Below are positions 11,620-23,600 of a stretch of 64,000 bases of DNA, one piece after another (the stretch's first letter is position 1; every line of letters starts with the position of its first letter). Position numbers and translations under genes: made by a program. This DNA comes from Glebionis coronaria (lineage: Eukaryota > Streptophyta > Magnoliopsida > Asterales > Asteraceae), in contig JANFOE010000193.1 of the NCBI GenBank assembly GCA_025667525.1, forward strand, positions 2,046,001-2,110,000, given 5' to 3'. The notes under the pieces are model-generated. The model was not told the DNA's origin and ran no database searches. It saw nothing but the letters and a program-made list of their open reading frames with translations.

Positions 11620-12046
11620 CAAGTTATAGAGAACGAAAAGATTTTCCAAAAATAAAATTTTGAAATCTTTTGACTATAACATCTGCAAGCGAAACCTCCG
11701 AGTTGCCAATGGACGGGAACAAGAAAAGTATATATATGTTATACATATTTAATTATTATTTATGATTAAAGCATAATGGACTACATTTATTTATTTATAA
11801 ATGTTTATTATTTGATTATTATAATACTAATACGTGATTTACAAACGACGTTGATTGTCACAATAGAAATCCCTGTCTTTTGACTCATTCCTCGTGAATC
11901 TTCGTTCCTTGTCTAAATTCTATTCTTTATTCTATCATCCTTTCTTGTTTCTTTTCATCTATCTATTCTTATTTTCTGTTATTCATGTTTTGTTATCACA
12001 AGCGTTGAATGAATACTCATTTTGATGTGAATTGTGTAACAGGATC

Positions 12047-15000
12047 ATGCCGCCAAAACAGTTGACTAAGACTCAGTTACGTGCAATAGTAGCTGATCAA
12101 TTTCAGATATCTATGAATGCATTTATGGCAAATTTGAATAGTGGAGCCGGTGGATCTGGTGGAGCTGGTGGATCTGGTGGGTCTGTTGGAGCTGGTGGAT
12201 CCGATGGAGCTGGTGGATCTGGTGGAGCTGGCGATACTGGAGCTGGCAACACTGGAACTGGCAATACTGGAGCTGGTAATACGGGAGCTGGCAATGCTGG
12301 TGCTGGAACGAGTGATGCTGATAGACCAGTGATTCCTGAAAACAAGAAGTGTAATTATACCTCGTTCATGAAATGCAAACCTCCAACTTTTAAGGGTACT
12401 GAAGGCGCTGTTGGGTTAATGCAATGGTTTGAGAAATTGGAATCCGTGTTTCGATTTAGTGGAAGTGAGGAAGGATATAAGGTGATGTTTGCCTCTGCTA
12501 CTCTTCAAGGGCGAGCATTAACCTGGTGGAATGGAAGAATGGCATCGATGGGTATGGATGCTGCTTATGCTACACCTTGGGTTGAGGTAAGAAGGTGGAT
12601 GACTGAGGAATTCTATCCAAGGAGTGTTATTCAGAGGTTAGAACATGAACTATATCAGCTGAGACTGAAGGGTACTGACATCGATGGATACACAAACAGA
12701 TTCCATGAACTTGCTCTACTTTGTCCAAACAAAGTTAACCCAGAATACTTGAAGGTAGAGCAGTATATTCGAGGCTTACCGACCAACATCCGTGGTGATG
12801 TGACCTCATCTAAACCTGCCAATATTGATGAAGCTGTTCGTATGGCCTACCAACTAATGGGTCAAATCATCCAAGACAAGGCTGATGGTGTTTCTGAAGG
12901 TAACAAAAGAAGAGCTGAAAATGACAGTGATGATCGTGGTGATAACCGTCAATCTCACAGTAGGAATCAAAACCGAATGAGGGGTAATGCTAATGCGATG
13001 ACTGAAACTGCATCTGCTGACAAGGGAACCAGATGTCAACGCTGCAAGAAGTCTCATACGGGTGAGTGTGCTAAGTGTGGGAAGTGCAACAAGTTAGGTC
13101 ACAAGACTGAAGACTGTTGGGGACCAGGAAAGAAGGGAGTGACGTGTTATAACTGCCAAGGTAAAGGTCACATGAGGAACCAATGCCCTCAACCTCCAAA
13201 GAATGCACGTGGTGGAGATAACCAGGGAAAAGCTTATCAGTTGGGTGAAGCCGAAGCGAAGCAAAACCCGAAAGTTGTCACTGGTACGTTTTTACTGAAC
13301 AACCGTTATGCTACAACTTTATTTGATTCTGGTGCGGACAAAAGCTTTGTGTCTACAAGTTTTAGTACCTTAATTGATATCAAACTGGTCGAATTAGACG
13401 AGAGTTATGAGGTAGAACTAGCTGATGGTAAATTAGTGAGTACCAATCGTGTGCTCCTAGGATGTTCTCTTAATCTTCTGAACCGTATTTTTAAGATAGA
13501 CTTGATGATTGTTGAATTGGGAAGTTTTGATGTTATTATCGAAATGGATTGGCTATCCAAGTATAACGCGTCTATCTTGTGTGGAGAAAAGAAAGTTAGG
13601 ATTCCCTTGGATGACAAGACCATGGTTATCGAAGGTGATCAACGTAATTCACGACTAAAAATCGTTTCGTGCATTAAGGCTCGTAAGTATATCGAAAGAG
13701 GTTGTGAGTTATTCCTAGCTAAAGTAGTGGAGAAGGAATCGAAGGAGAAACGTGCCGAAGATGTTCCAGTCATTCGTGACTTTCCTGAAGTGTTTCCGGA
13801 AGATTTGCCTGGACTTCCGCCTCCAAGGCAAGTAGAATTCCAAATTGACCTAATTCCTGGTGCTGCACCCGTGGCTCGTGCGCCATATCGTTTAGCCCCA
13901 TCCGAGCTGAAGGAGTTATCTGTGCAATTGCAAGAGCTGTCTGATATGGGTTTTATACGACCGAGTTCGTCACCTTGGGGAGCTCCTGTCTTATTCGTTA
14001 AGAAGAAAGATGGTTCGTTTCGTATGTGTACTGATTACCGAGAGCTGAATAAGCTAACGATCAAGAATCGTTATCCGCTTCCAAGAATTGATGATTTATT
14101 CGATCAACTTCAAGGTTCTCGTGTTTTCTCCATGATTGATCTTCGTTCTGGGTACCATCAACTTCGCATACGTGAGGAAGATATTCCTATTACAGCGTTT
14201 AGAACTCGTTATGGTCATTATGAGTTTCTGGTTATGCCTTTTGGTTTGACTAATGCACCTGCTGTATTCATGGATTTAATGAATCGCATTTGTAAGCCGT
14301 ATCTTGATAAATTCGTGATCGTTTTCATAGATGATATTCTAATCTACTCCAAGAGCAATGAAGAGCATGCCGAACACTTAAGGATTATCTTGAACTTGTT
14401 GAAGAACGAAAAGTTGTACGCTAAATTCTCAAAGTGTGATTTTTGGCTTAATTGTGTACAATTTCTCGGACATGTGATTGATAAAAGTGGAGTACATGTT
14501 GATCCTGCAAAGATCGAAGCCATCAAGAATTGGAGTGCTCCGACTACTCCAACTGAAGTACGACAATTTCTAGGTTTGGCTGGTTATTACCGAAGGTTTA
14601 TTGAAGGATTCTCTTTGATATCGAAACCATTAACTAAGCTGACTCAGAAGAATAAACCGTATGTGTGGGGCGATGATGAAGAAGAAGCTTTCCAAACCCT
14701 GAAGATGAAACTCTGTAGTGCGCCGATTTAATCGTTACCTGAAGGAAGTGAAGACTTTGTTGTTTATTGCGATGCATCTCTTCGAGGATACGGTGCTGTT
14801 CTCATGCAACGTGAAAAGGTGATCGCATATGCCTCCAGACAATTAAGGAAGAATGAGGAGAACTACACTACCCATGACTTGGAATTGGGAGCTGTGGTTT
14901 TTGCTCTGCGACTTTGGAGACATTATCTGTATGGTACGAAGTGTACAGTATTCACTGATCATAAAAGCCTACAATACATATTGGATCAAAAGGAGCTGAA

Positions 15001-16615
15001 TATGAGGCAACGTCGATGGGTTGAACTCTTGAGTGATTACGATTGCGAAATTCGTTATCATCCAGGAAAGGCGAACGTGGTAGCTGACGCGTTAAGTCGA
15101 AAGGAAAGGGAGAAACCGATTCGAGTGCGTGCTTTGGTGGTGACAGTTCATAATAACTTACCTGAGCAGATTCGAAACGCACAAATCGAAGCGTACAAGA
15201 AGGAAAATATTGTAGCCGAAAGATTTAGAGGAGACGGTGAAACATTTGAGACGCGATCCGATGGTATCAAATGTTTGAGAGGTCGAATCTGGTTACCATT
15301 ATATGGTGGACTGAGAGACTTGATTAAGTTAGAATCTCATAAGTCCAAGTATTCTATTCATCCTGGATTGGACAAAATGTACCAAGACTTGAAAAAGTTA
15401 TACTGGTGGCCGAATATGAAAGCTGATATTGCAACGTACGTCGCGAAATGCTTAACATGTGCAAAAGTGAAAGCTGAATATCAGAAGCCGTCAGGATTAC
15501 TTGTCCAACCTGAAATTCCAGTCTGGAAATGGGAGCGAATTACGATGGACTTCATCACAAAACTCCCAAGGACACCGTCTGGGTTCGATGCAATTTGGGT
15601 TATTGTCGATCGTTTAACTAAATCCGCTCATTTCATTCCAATCAACGAGAGGTTCGGTTTGGAGAAACTCGCCGATATTTATCTGAAGGAAATCGTGTGC
15701 AAGCATGGTGTTCCTATATCAATCATTTCCGATAGAGATAGTTGTTTTGCTTCTGGATTTTGGAGATCACTTCAAAAGTCGTTAGGAACCAATTTGGATA
15801 TGAGCACAGCCTATCATCCGCAAACTAATGGGCAAAGCGAAAGAACAATCCAAAATTTGGAGGATATGCTACGTGCTTGTGTGATAGACTTTGGAAGTAG
15901 CTAGGATAAGCACTTACATTTGGCCGAATTCTCGTACAATAACAGTTATCACGAGAGTATTAAAGCTGCACCTTTTGAAGCACTTTATGGGAGAAGATGT
16001 AGATCACCCGTTAGCTGGAGTGAGGTTGGTGATGCCCAACTCACTGGACCAGATTTGATTAGAGAGACGACAGATATGATTGTGCAAATCAAGAATAGGT
16101 TGTTGTCTGCTCGAAGCCGACAGAAGAGTTATGTGGATGTGAGAAGAAAACCATTGGAGTTTAACGTGGGAGATAAGGTTATGCTAAAGGTATCACCATG
16201 GAAAGGTGTTGTACGACTTAGAAAACGTGGGAAGTTGAGTCCTCGTTATATCGGACCATTCAAGATTACATCTAGAGTGGGACCCGTGGCATACCAACTT
16301 GAACTACCACAATAACTGTATGGGATTCATAACACTTTTCATGTGTCGAATCTGAAGAAGTGTTTATCCGAGGAAGAACTCATTATACCGTTAGACGAGG
16401 TTAAGGTTGATAAAAAGTTTCACTTTATTGAAGAACCGGTCGAGATCATGGATCGCGAGATCAAGCAACTGAAGCAAAGCCGAATACCTATTGTCAAAGT
16501 TAGATGGAACTCTCGAAGAGGACCGGAGTATACTTGGGAACGAGAAGACCAAATGTGGAAGAATTACCCTCATCTCTTTGATTTCAACAAGCGATCGGGC
16601 AAGAACGCAAGTTGA
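12047..16615 (+). pseudogene. Element D gag-pol polyprotein with three in-frame stops
   Basis: One frame of 1,522 codons. I start at ATG 12047 because the frame upstream has only a TTG start. Gag residues about 1-400: Gly-rich N-terminus, then zinc knuckles ([14 protein letters not shown] near residue 367). Protease LFDSGADKS near 425. RT with catalytic FIDDI near 759. RNase H from about 900, with DAS and the ADALSRK end. Integrase with an HHCC finger and a DDE core ([22 protein letters not shown]). A C-terminal chromodomain (IMDREIKQLK, VRWNSRRGPEYTWE) is typical of Tekay elements and is thought to steer integration to heterochromatin. Stops are TAA at 14729, TAG at 15902 and TAA at 16313; no frameshift is seen. 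Full polyprotein could not be made without readthrough. Confidence 0.93.
12141..12315 (+). repeat. Minisatellite coding a Gly/Ala-rich gag N-terminus
   Basis: Two kinds of in-frame unit run together: GGTGGAGCTGGTGGATCT-like units (Gly-Ala-Gly-Gly-Ser) and then about six 15-bp GGAGCTGGCAATACT-like units (Gly-Ala-Gly-Asn-Thr). All lengths are multiples of three, so repeat changes keep the frame. Confidence 0.85.
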
Positions 16616-16636
16616 TCTTCGAGGGCGAAGATCCTA

Positions 16637-16651
16637 TTTTGGTGGGGATGA
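16637..16651 (+). promoter_or_regulatory. Polypurine tract of D
   Basis: TTTTGGTGGGGATGA immediately before the 3' LTR; the GGTGGGGATGA part is the likely plus-strand primer. Confidence 0.75.
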
Positions 16652-19540
16652 TGTGACAACCCGTCAATTTCAGGTCGTTATTTTAATCTCGACTATTACG
16701 TATTACCTGTTTACTTTAAAGAAAATTTAAAATTTATCGACTAACCGAGAAGGTTATGACTTGAAACTAGCGTAAGAATGTCGATTAGATGAAAACCGAC
16801 AAGGAATATGTTAGGTATCGATATTATATTCTCAAATAATCATAAAAATGATTTTTATTATATTTAATCTTTATTTCTCGTGTTTTACGTTTTAACGAAT
16901 GACGATAACTATTAGTGATCGCGATACCGACGGATGCCCAAAAATTTACGTTTTATTTTCGATTGTCTCGATATTTTATATTTTCGACGTTTTCGATTTA
17001 ATTGCGTTTTAAGTCGTGTCGAAGCCTTGTTATTATATTTTGAAGCGTTTTAACTTTCGAAAAGTATTTTTACGAAACCCGAGCCCCGTAAATATTTTTA
17101 AAATTTACAATTTACATTTTCTACCTTGTAAACTACTTACTTGTATTTTTGGACCAAAAGAATGCATAAATGACAAAAACTACCCTCACCCCACTATATA
17201 AGGATTTTCCACTACACATTTCTTTATTAAAAATTCATTTTTTATCAAAAACTCAAATCTCTCTCTCTCTTGTTCAACCAAACCGTCCACCCCCTTCACC
17301 CTAACCCATTTGATTTTTGATTTTCTACTTTGAATCAAAAGAAACTAAAACAAGACCCATCTTGGAAATTTGATAAGCTTCATATTGGTAAAAAATTTCC
17401 CACATGCATCCACTTAATTTTATTTTCAATTTTTGATGATGAACATCAAGTTTGATCCATTTTTATGGTGATAAATGGTGTTAATATTATTATATTCTTA
17501 GTGGGTTGTTGTTGCATGTAACGTTTTTAATTATTTAATTTTTGTGAGATTAAATTTGAGGGTGTTATGAGTTAGTTAGATGTGTTAGTATGATATTAGG
17601 ATGATATTAGGACCATAGGAATTGTTGGAATGGGTTGAAAAATTGTTTTGGTATGATTTTTGGATGGTCAATTTAGGGCAGTAACTTTAAGGCTATTTTC
17701 TAATTAGTTACTGTAATAAACTTGGTAAACTAATAAGATAGGGTCGTAGAGAATTTCGATTTGAGCTAAAGTAGAGCTTCTAACTCATTACGAGCGAAAA
17801 CTTATGCTACTTTTAGTATTTGTGTACCGGGAGACGGGTATCGGCACAATCCGAAAATTGTTGTCGGTATTTAGATCGAATCTCGGGGACTATAAAATGA
17901 GTTTTAAAAATGTTCAAGGGCTGTTGTAAGTTGCTAAACCTCAGGTCATGAGTCTATTTTCAAACCCGAGTGTCGGTTTTGCAAACGGGATTGTTTAGAT
18001 AAGTCAAAATGGTTTTACAAGTCAAAGGCGTAAAACTGTCCGGTTTTTGTAACACGAAGGTGTGTCGGGCAGAAGGTCTTAGAAGTAATATTTTTGAATG
18101 AAACTTAAACTGAGTCTTATTCATATTATGTGTGAGTTTGTCAGCAAGTTTCGTCGAAATCGGACAAGTCTAGATAGGTTAGATTGGTGTGTACATTTGG
18201 AGTGTACATGCTGATTGTTATTTTGGACACGTAGTTCAATACTTGTATGGCGTGAGTTGAGTATTCACTATTGGACATGGTGACTTACCCAAGTGTTAAG
18301 TCATTATATAAATGACTTAGTTACTGGTCCGAGGGAAGTAAAATGATGGTTTGACTTGCGTTGACTTGGCGTCTTATGACGGGTCAATGTCGAGAGTGCA
18401 AGTTTTTAAATGATTAAGTGTTGAATAAAAGGGTATAGTAGTACACTTATATTGTTAATTTTTCGGGATTTTCATGGTTATATGAAATTGACTTTCGTAT
18501 TATTTAAGTATTATATATACTTGAGTCGTTTATTAACGAACGCGCCTTATTTGGTAGGTTGCGGTCTTCGTGTTTAACGGGCATCACAAATCGTCGGCGA
18601 TCGTCACATTACTACTATCGTACCAAGGTGAGTCTATAGCCTCGCTTTAACATGTTTACTTGTTTTATAAAACCCGCGAGGGGGATAACATGCTTGTTTA
18701 TTAAGATAAAAGGGGTACGACGAGAAGTTGTGGAAACCCTTATTATTGGAAAAACATTTATTAATAAATGAAGGGGACAACGAGAAGTTGTGGTAAACCC
18801 TCTTTCTTTTAAAAATTGAACACAAAGGACCCGATTGTATGCTTAGATGAAAGTTGTTATACAAGTTTGTTTAGCCTGAAAAGACCCATGAATCGTGAAT
18901 TGTTAATCGAAAGGAACGCTAATACTATGGATAGATCTATCGGGGTGACACCCAGTCCGGTCGCGACTAGCTATCGCGTGGTGTTGTGATGCACCAGTAA
19001 TGAAACATCGGATGCAATTGTATAAGAGAAATATACGCACTTGGCTAGGTGTGTTGGGCGGAAATAATATATGTTAACGTTCAATTTCACGAGACTTATG
19101 AAATAACAACGATAATTATGTTTGATCCACATGATTGTCAACTACGGAAGGTTTATTCAGAATACTTGTGTTTGTTTATTAAATTTTAAACTATATAGAT
19201 TCACTCAACATTTTTGTTGACTTTATAGCATGTTTTATCTCAGGTCTATGAAGAAGGCACTCAAGGAAGGCGGTTTCATGCAGCTTGCTTAATTAAAACA
19301 TTTTGGCCCGCTTTTCTTAACTATGTCCATTCTAAGAAACTTTTATTGTTTGGTTGGTTGTGTAAACTTTAAAACTATTTGGGACCGTGTGTGAACTGTT
19401 TTATCTTTAAACAAATGAATGGATATATGTTTTGTTAAAACGACTCATTTTGAGGCGTTTTCTATGCTATTGAGGTTGAACCATGATAGTAACACCCAAT
19501 GACCCTTCCGCTGCTATGACCCGAAATTGGGGGTGTTACA
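16652..19540 (+). repeat. 3' LTR of D
   Basis: 2,889 bp, a near-copy of 8724-11603. It has the same TATA (17195-17203) and the same candidate introns (17388-18557, 18628-19253). Differences from the 5' LTR include a short duplicated GATGATATTAGG near 17590 and single-base changes. Confidence 0.93.
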
Positions 19541-19545
19541 TGAAT
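19541..19545. repeat. Target site duplication of D, right copy
   Basis: TGAAT, matching 8719-8723. Confidence 0.9.
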
Positions 19546-20927
19546 CATCCTCTAAGTATTTTCTAAAAATCTTCCAAAACAGTAAACTCAGATTTGTACT
19601 TTAAACTTGTTTTGATCATATCTCACTCATTACAATGATTCCATTGCATGGCCAACTCTCACATGTGTACAAGACTCATAGCTTACTGTATATCAATCTA
19701 TTCAAGTCATTTTACCAGTTTACCATATGATTCTTTACTGTTTTATACAGCCATCTAAATTAAGCAAGATTTTAACCTTGTTTCTTATACTTTTTGATCT
19801 TTTTAAGCATGTTTATCAACACCAAATCCCCACACAATATTTTTAATCATCATTCATCATCATATACATATACATATACATAAGTAAAAGAAATACAAGA
19901 TTACATAATCAAAAATAACAAGAAGATGAGGAGAACAATCTTTATACCACCATGATGATGTAGGTTGTGATCAAAACATGGATTTTGATGGAGAAACTTG
20001 TGGATAACCAAGACCATCTTCAAGACCACCAATCTTCATAAAATCCTTGTGGAAAATCAGCCCTAATACTCCATGGAAACTCCTCCTTGGATGTTAAAAC
20101 TTGCACCAATCTTCCTCTTTTTGAATGGAGATTAACATATGTAAGTTATAACATATGTTTGTGGTTAAATTTGGATCAAATGGGTATTTTGAGGTTGTTT
20201 GGACGGCACAAATGGAGGAGGAAGAGAGAAATGAGAGTGTTTGCATGAGTGGAAATGATACTAGTGTTTTGTGTTGGATGGTTTTGAGGTAAGTTAGCTT
20301 ACAATGTAAGCTTAAGACATTTGTAGTGAACTTTAGCTTACACTTGACACATAAGTTGTGTGGTAGCTAAGTTAAGGCCGGTTTTGAGTGGGGGTGGGAC
20401 AAGTGTCCCACTTGTCTCATCCCCATTTATTTACGGGTACTCCTTGATTCTAGTTTCCTCGATTTGCGTGACCTCGGGTCGTTTTACGAAAAACGTTTTT
20501 ATAAATTATGAATCAACGGCACAAAACGAATCTAATAAAAATTGTTTCATCAAAAACGGAGTTCGAAAACGTAAATACGTAATCCTAAGGTTTCCTGTTT
20601 AGCCGTAAAGGACGTTAAATTAAAATCGTAAGTCCTAATCTCTTATCGTAAATTTGTGAGTTTATGAACCAACTCAAATTTAAAACTCCAAAATAATATT
20701 CACGGATAAATTTATTTTCTGAAATGTCGGACTGTCACCAAAATGGTGTATGTAAACGTAAGCACGTAACGTAGAATCCTCCGGTTTAGACGTAGTCGAT
20801 GCTACTTCAAGACGTAAATCCAAATTACTTCCCAAAAATAAGTGAGTTCATAATATAACATTTAAAATAATATTTTCAAATAAATATTGAGAATAAAATA
20901 TCAATCATAAATTGACGGATTGTCACA
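19546..20927 (-). repeat. Left LTR of A, inner part
   Basis: Continues A's 3' LTR after element D and ends GATTGTCACA at the internal region. It aligns with about 28297-29672. The donor of A's candidate intron 1 is at 19947 (minus strand). The ORF at 20360-20602 is LTR DNA that recurs in the other A and B LTRs and is not a gene. Confidence 0.88.
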
Positions 20928-20943
20928 ACATTTACCCCTAAAC
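20928..20943 (-). promoter_or_regulatory. Polypurine tract of A
   Basis: On the minus strand GTTTAGGGGTAAATGT runs into the LTR, preceded by GATCTTTGAGGACAAAGATC, itself a hairpin. B has the same pair of features at 37663-37701. The purine run is weak but its position is right. Confidence 0.55.
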
Positions 20944-20984
20944 AGGATCTTTGTCCTCAAAGATCATCTTACTACTCGCTTCTT

Positions 20985-21175
20985 ATAGAGTTAAAGCCAG
21001 GTGGGTATTTCCTCCACATTCGGTCTTTTTCTCACAAGTGTAATTCATTATACTACGCGAGTTTCATCAAACATAACTACGGGAATAAGATCAGGCTTAA
21101 TGTTGACTTACTTTCTCTATCCATGATGTTCACGGGTTTTTGATGAATGCAACTTTTCGCGGATCTAAACTTTAC
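20985..21175 (-). pseudogene. Element A chromodomain relic
   Basis: The minus strand encodes an NIMDRES stretch and, after frame breaks, a Glu/Lys-rich run where D has its chromodomain. B has the clearer version at 37440-37640 (KPVNIMDRES). This identifies A as a chromovirus although no open frame remains. Confidence 0.6.
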
Positions 21176-21799
21176 TAAGAAACAATCTAATTTTCACTTG
21201 ATAGACATTTTATCAAGTCAGATTTACGAAACATAATTCACGCAGCTCTTGAAGTCCTAGGGTAGATCCAGCTGATATGCCTTTCAAACCAAATCTTTTA
21301 CATCATCTCAATGGTCCCATACAACGGGGACTTATATCCCATGATTTGTCAGATCATTAATTCATTTTTCCAAGGTTAAAAATTTTGGCATAACTTCGCT
21401 ACCCATCTGGCACTTCAAGATCTACATTTCATGTTCACATAACCTCCTACCCACTACCGGCAGTCAATAATTAGATCCTAATTTCAACAATCATTGCAGA
21501 TCTCGCGGGTCGGGTATTTTGTAAGGTTAGGTTCGCCATCATTGGAACCCTTAAACCTAAAAGACATGTCCAACTCACAATGGGTGTATGTCCGGTGTCT
21601 TTATCTCAACTCCTGCTTACAGATGCTCTAATATTTAGATCCTAACAAGATTCGATCTCAATCCTAATACGATGATTATCAATGGTAATCCTTCCAAAGG
21701 AAAGCGATTATACGATTTATTACCAAAGGTCATTCATTCAAACATAAAATAACACTTATATTACTTTGTATCGTTACTTTACCTCGTCCCTTCGATTGG

Positions 21800-22110
21800 G
21801 GTTGTACATAGTACTCTCATCAAGGTTCGTTCTCAATGATTTCTGAGCAAATCTCTAGAAATTCGATGCGAAGCGAGGATCTTGATAAAGATGTTCGATA
21901 CAGGCACATTATGTTTACATAACTCTTTTGCATTTATCATTAACGGGAATGATAGCAGATTTGGTCAGTCTGTCGACGATGACCCAAATCGAATCAAATT
22001 CAGATGATGACCTTTGCAATAGCCTGACATTTACTAATGTATGAGGCAATGTCTGCCTTCATAATTTGTCATTAGTACAACTTCTTCAGACAAAGATACC
22101 TTTAGTAAAA
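21800..22110 (-). pseudogene. Element A integrase relic
   Basis: The minus strand includes MKADIASYISK (after the HHCC finger) and [15 protein letters not shown] of the integrase core, followed by frame breaks and a degraded second Asp region. The order and spacing match D's integrase. The nearest open frame is far shorter than a working integrase. B carries a similarly damaged copy at 36400-36850. Confidence 0.75.
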
Positions 22111-23194
22111 AATGACATACATATAATACTTATACTTACAAGATTTCCAATATCACTATATCTCACAATCCTCCATATTTAAACACTCACAAGTGGCCTT
22201 TTATACATTTAACGCCATTGGTTTCTCAATTCTAATGGTTCACATTAGCCGTGAATCCCCTTTCTATTATCTATATTATCCTTTTTACAAACATCGTTTA
22301 TTTTAAATTGTTCAACAATTTATTTTGCACAGTCATTACTAAGGAACATGTCCTAATTGGTTCTTTATCCTTTTATACATAATGTGTCAGTAATTACGTT
22401 CATCTTTCTAGATATTTTCTAAGTTTCAGTTTAGTTTCAGCTATCATTTTTATCAGTTTTGTTTGATCTGACGTTTATAGCTCCGATATATTACAAGTAA
22501 TCAAATAATAAATATTTAATTATTTTTTTTGAAAGACAAGCGTAAAAATTTTAAATTTCATAGTTCGACCAATTGCATAAAAATGTTCAAAATAAATTTG
22601 AATTTAATTAACAAGATTTTTGCTGATTTATCGAAAAATAATTAACAAGATTCGTAAATGTTTGAAAATCTTTGATTATACTTTGGTCAAAATTTTCTTG
22701 TCTGAAAAGCAAAAATTGTCGTTTCAAATTTCAAATCATGGTTTAAATGTTTCCTCAATTCTTATTAAGTTGTCTTAAGGTATGCAAAAACATTTACCCC
22801 TAAACAAGAGTTTAGTTAAATGATTTGTGTATAAGGGAATAATCCCTTAAAAATCTTTTGTTAAAATATTTGTCAAAACATATTTCCATTTTTCTTTTTA
22901 GTAAAACCCAAAGTCTTAAAAGGGCTCTTAATTTTTGAAGAGTCAATTTATATTTCATTATCTATTAATCACATGGTCGATTAATATAAGAGATTAAGTC
23001 TTAAATCACATGTTAATTATTCAAGGTACATGTTTTTATTTCTTAGTTATCTAAGGGCAATCTATAAATAATTATTAACTCATTCTTATTCTTATAAACA
23101 AACATATGGTCCTTAATGATCACAAGCATGAATTTATCAAATTACAGCCTTCACACGTGATTCACCAAATTTATGAATGCTACATGTGCATTGG

Positions 23195-23600
23195 TCAATC
23201 CAAACGACACCACGTGAAACTCATAATGTTTATTACAAGTTCTGGATGTAGTGATTGGAATAGATAATCCTTTTCGCAGATGCGAAGTTGATGATAACCA
23301 TGCTGAGGATCAAAAACCTTGTAAATGATCGAACAAATCTTCCACTTCGAGTTATGGATATCGTTTTCGATTGTCAATTTACTCAGTTCACAGTAATCTA
23401 TAAATATAAGGAATGATAACACCATAGCTCTTCATGATAACGAGCTCGGTAGAATAAAATCTTTTTCCGACAACTCTCTCAGTTGTACGACAATTCCTTT
23501 AATTCAGATGGTGCTGACGTACAGTGCACAAGCCACAGGTGCAGCACCGGGAATATAATCAATACCAATTTCTACTTGCCTTAGTGGCGGAAGTCTAGGT
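23195..23600 (-). pseudogene. Element A reverse transcriptase relic
   Basis: Minus-strand pieces include FIDYCELSKLTI (from the DYRELN motif region) and [20 protein letters not shown] has [18 protein letters not shown] where A reads a shifted frame. The same shifted words occur in B (35095-35343), so the damage predates their separation. The catalytic YxDD-type motif is not preserved in an open frame. Confidence 0.75.

Larger units (their letters stand above)
8724..19540 (+). mobile_element. Element D: complete Tekay-type chromovirus
   Basis: 10,817 bp with LTRs 8724-11603 and 16652-19540 (TGTGACAACC...GGGTGTTACA), a PBS, one gag-pol frame, a PPT, and a perfect TGAAT target duplication. The LTR pair is nearly the same length (2,880 and 2,889 bp) and differs by scattered substitutions and small indels only. 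This is the most intact element in the window and the innermost of the nest, so probably among the youngest. It sits inside the left LTR of A, within A's candidate leader intron. Confidence 0.95.

Noticed and set aside
20360..20602. 80-codon ORF, repeated at 29105-29347 and, in part, on the minus strand at 30433-30639 and 38026-38214
   Set aside because: All copies lie at the same place in A or B LTRs; the repetition reflects the LTR, and there is no domain or codon signal.
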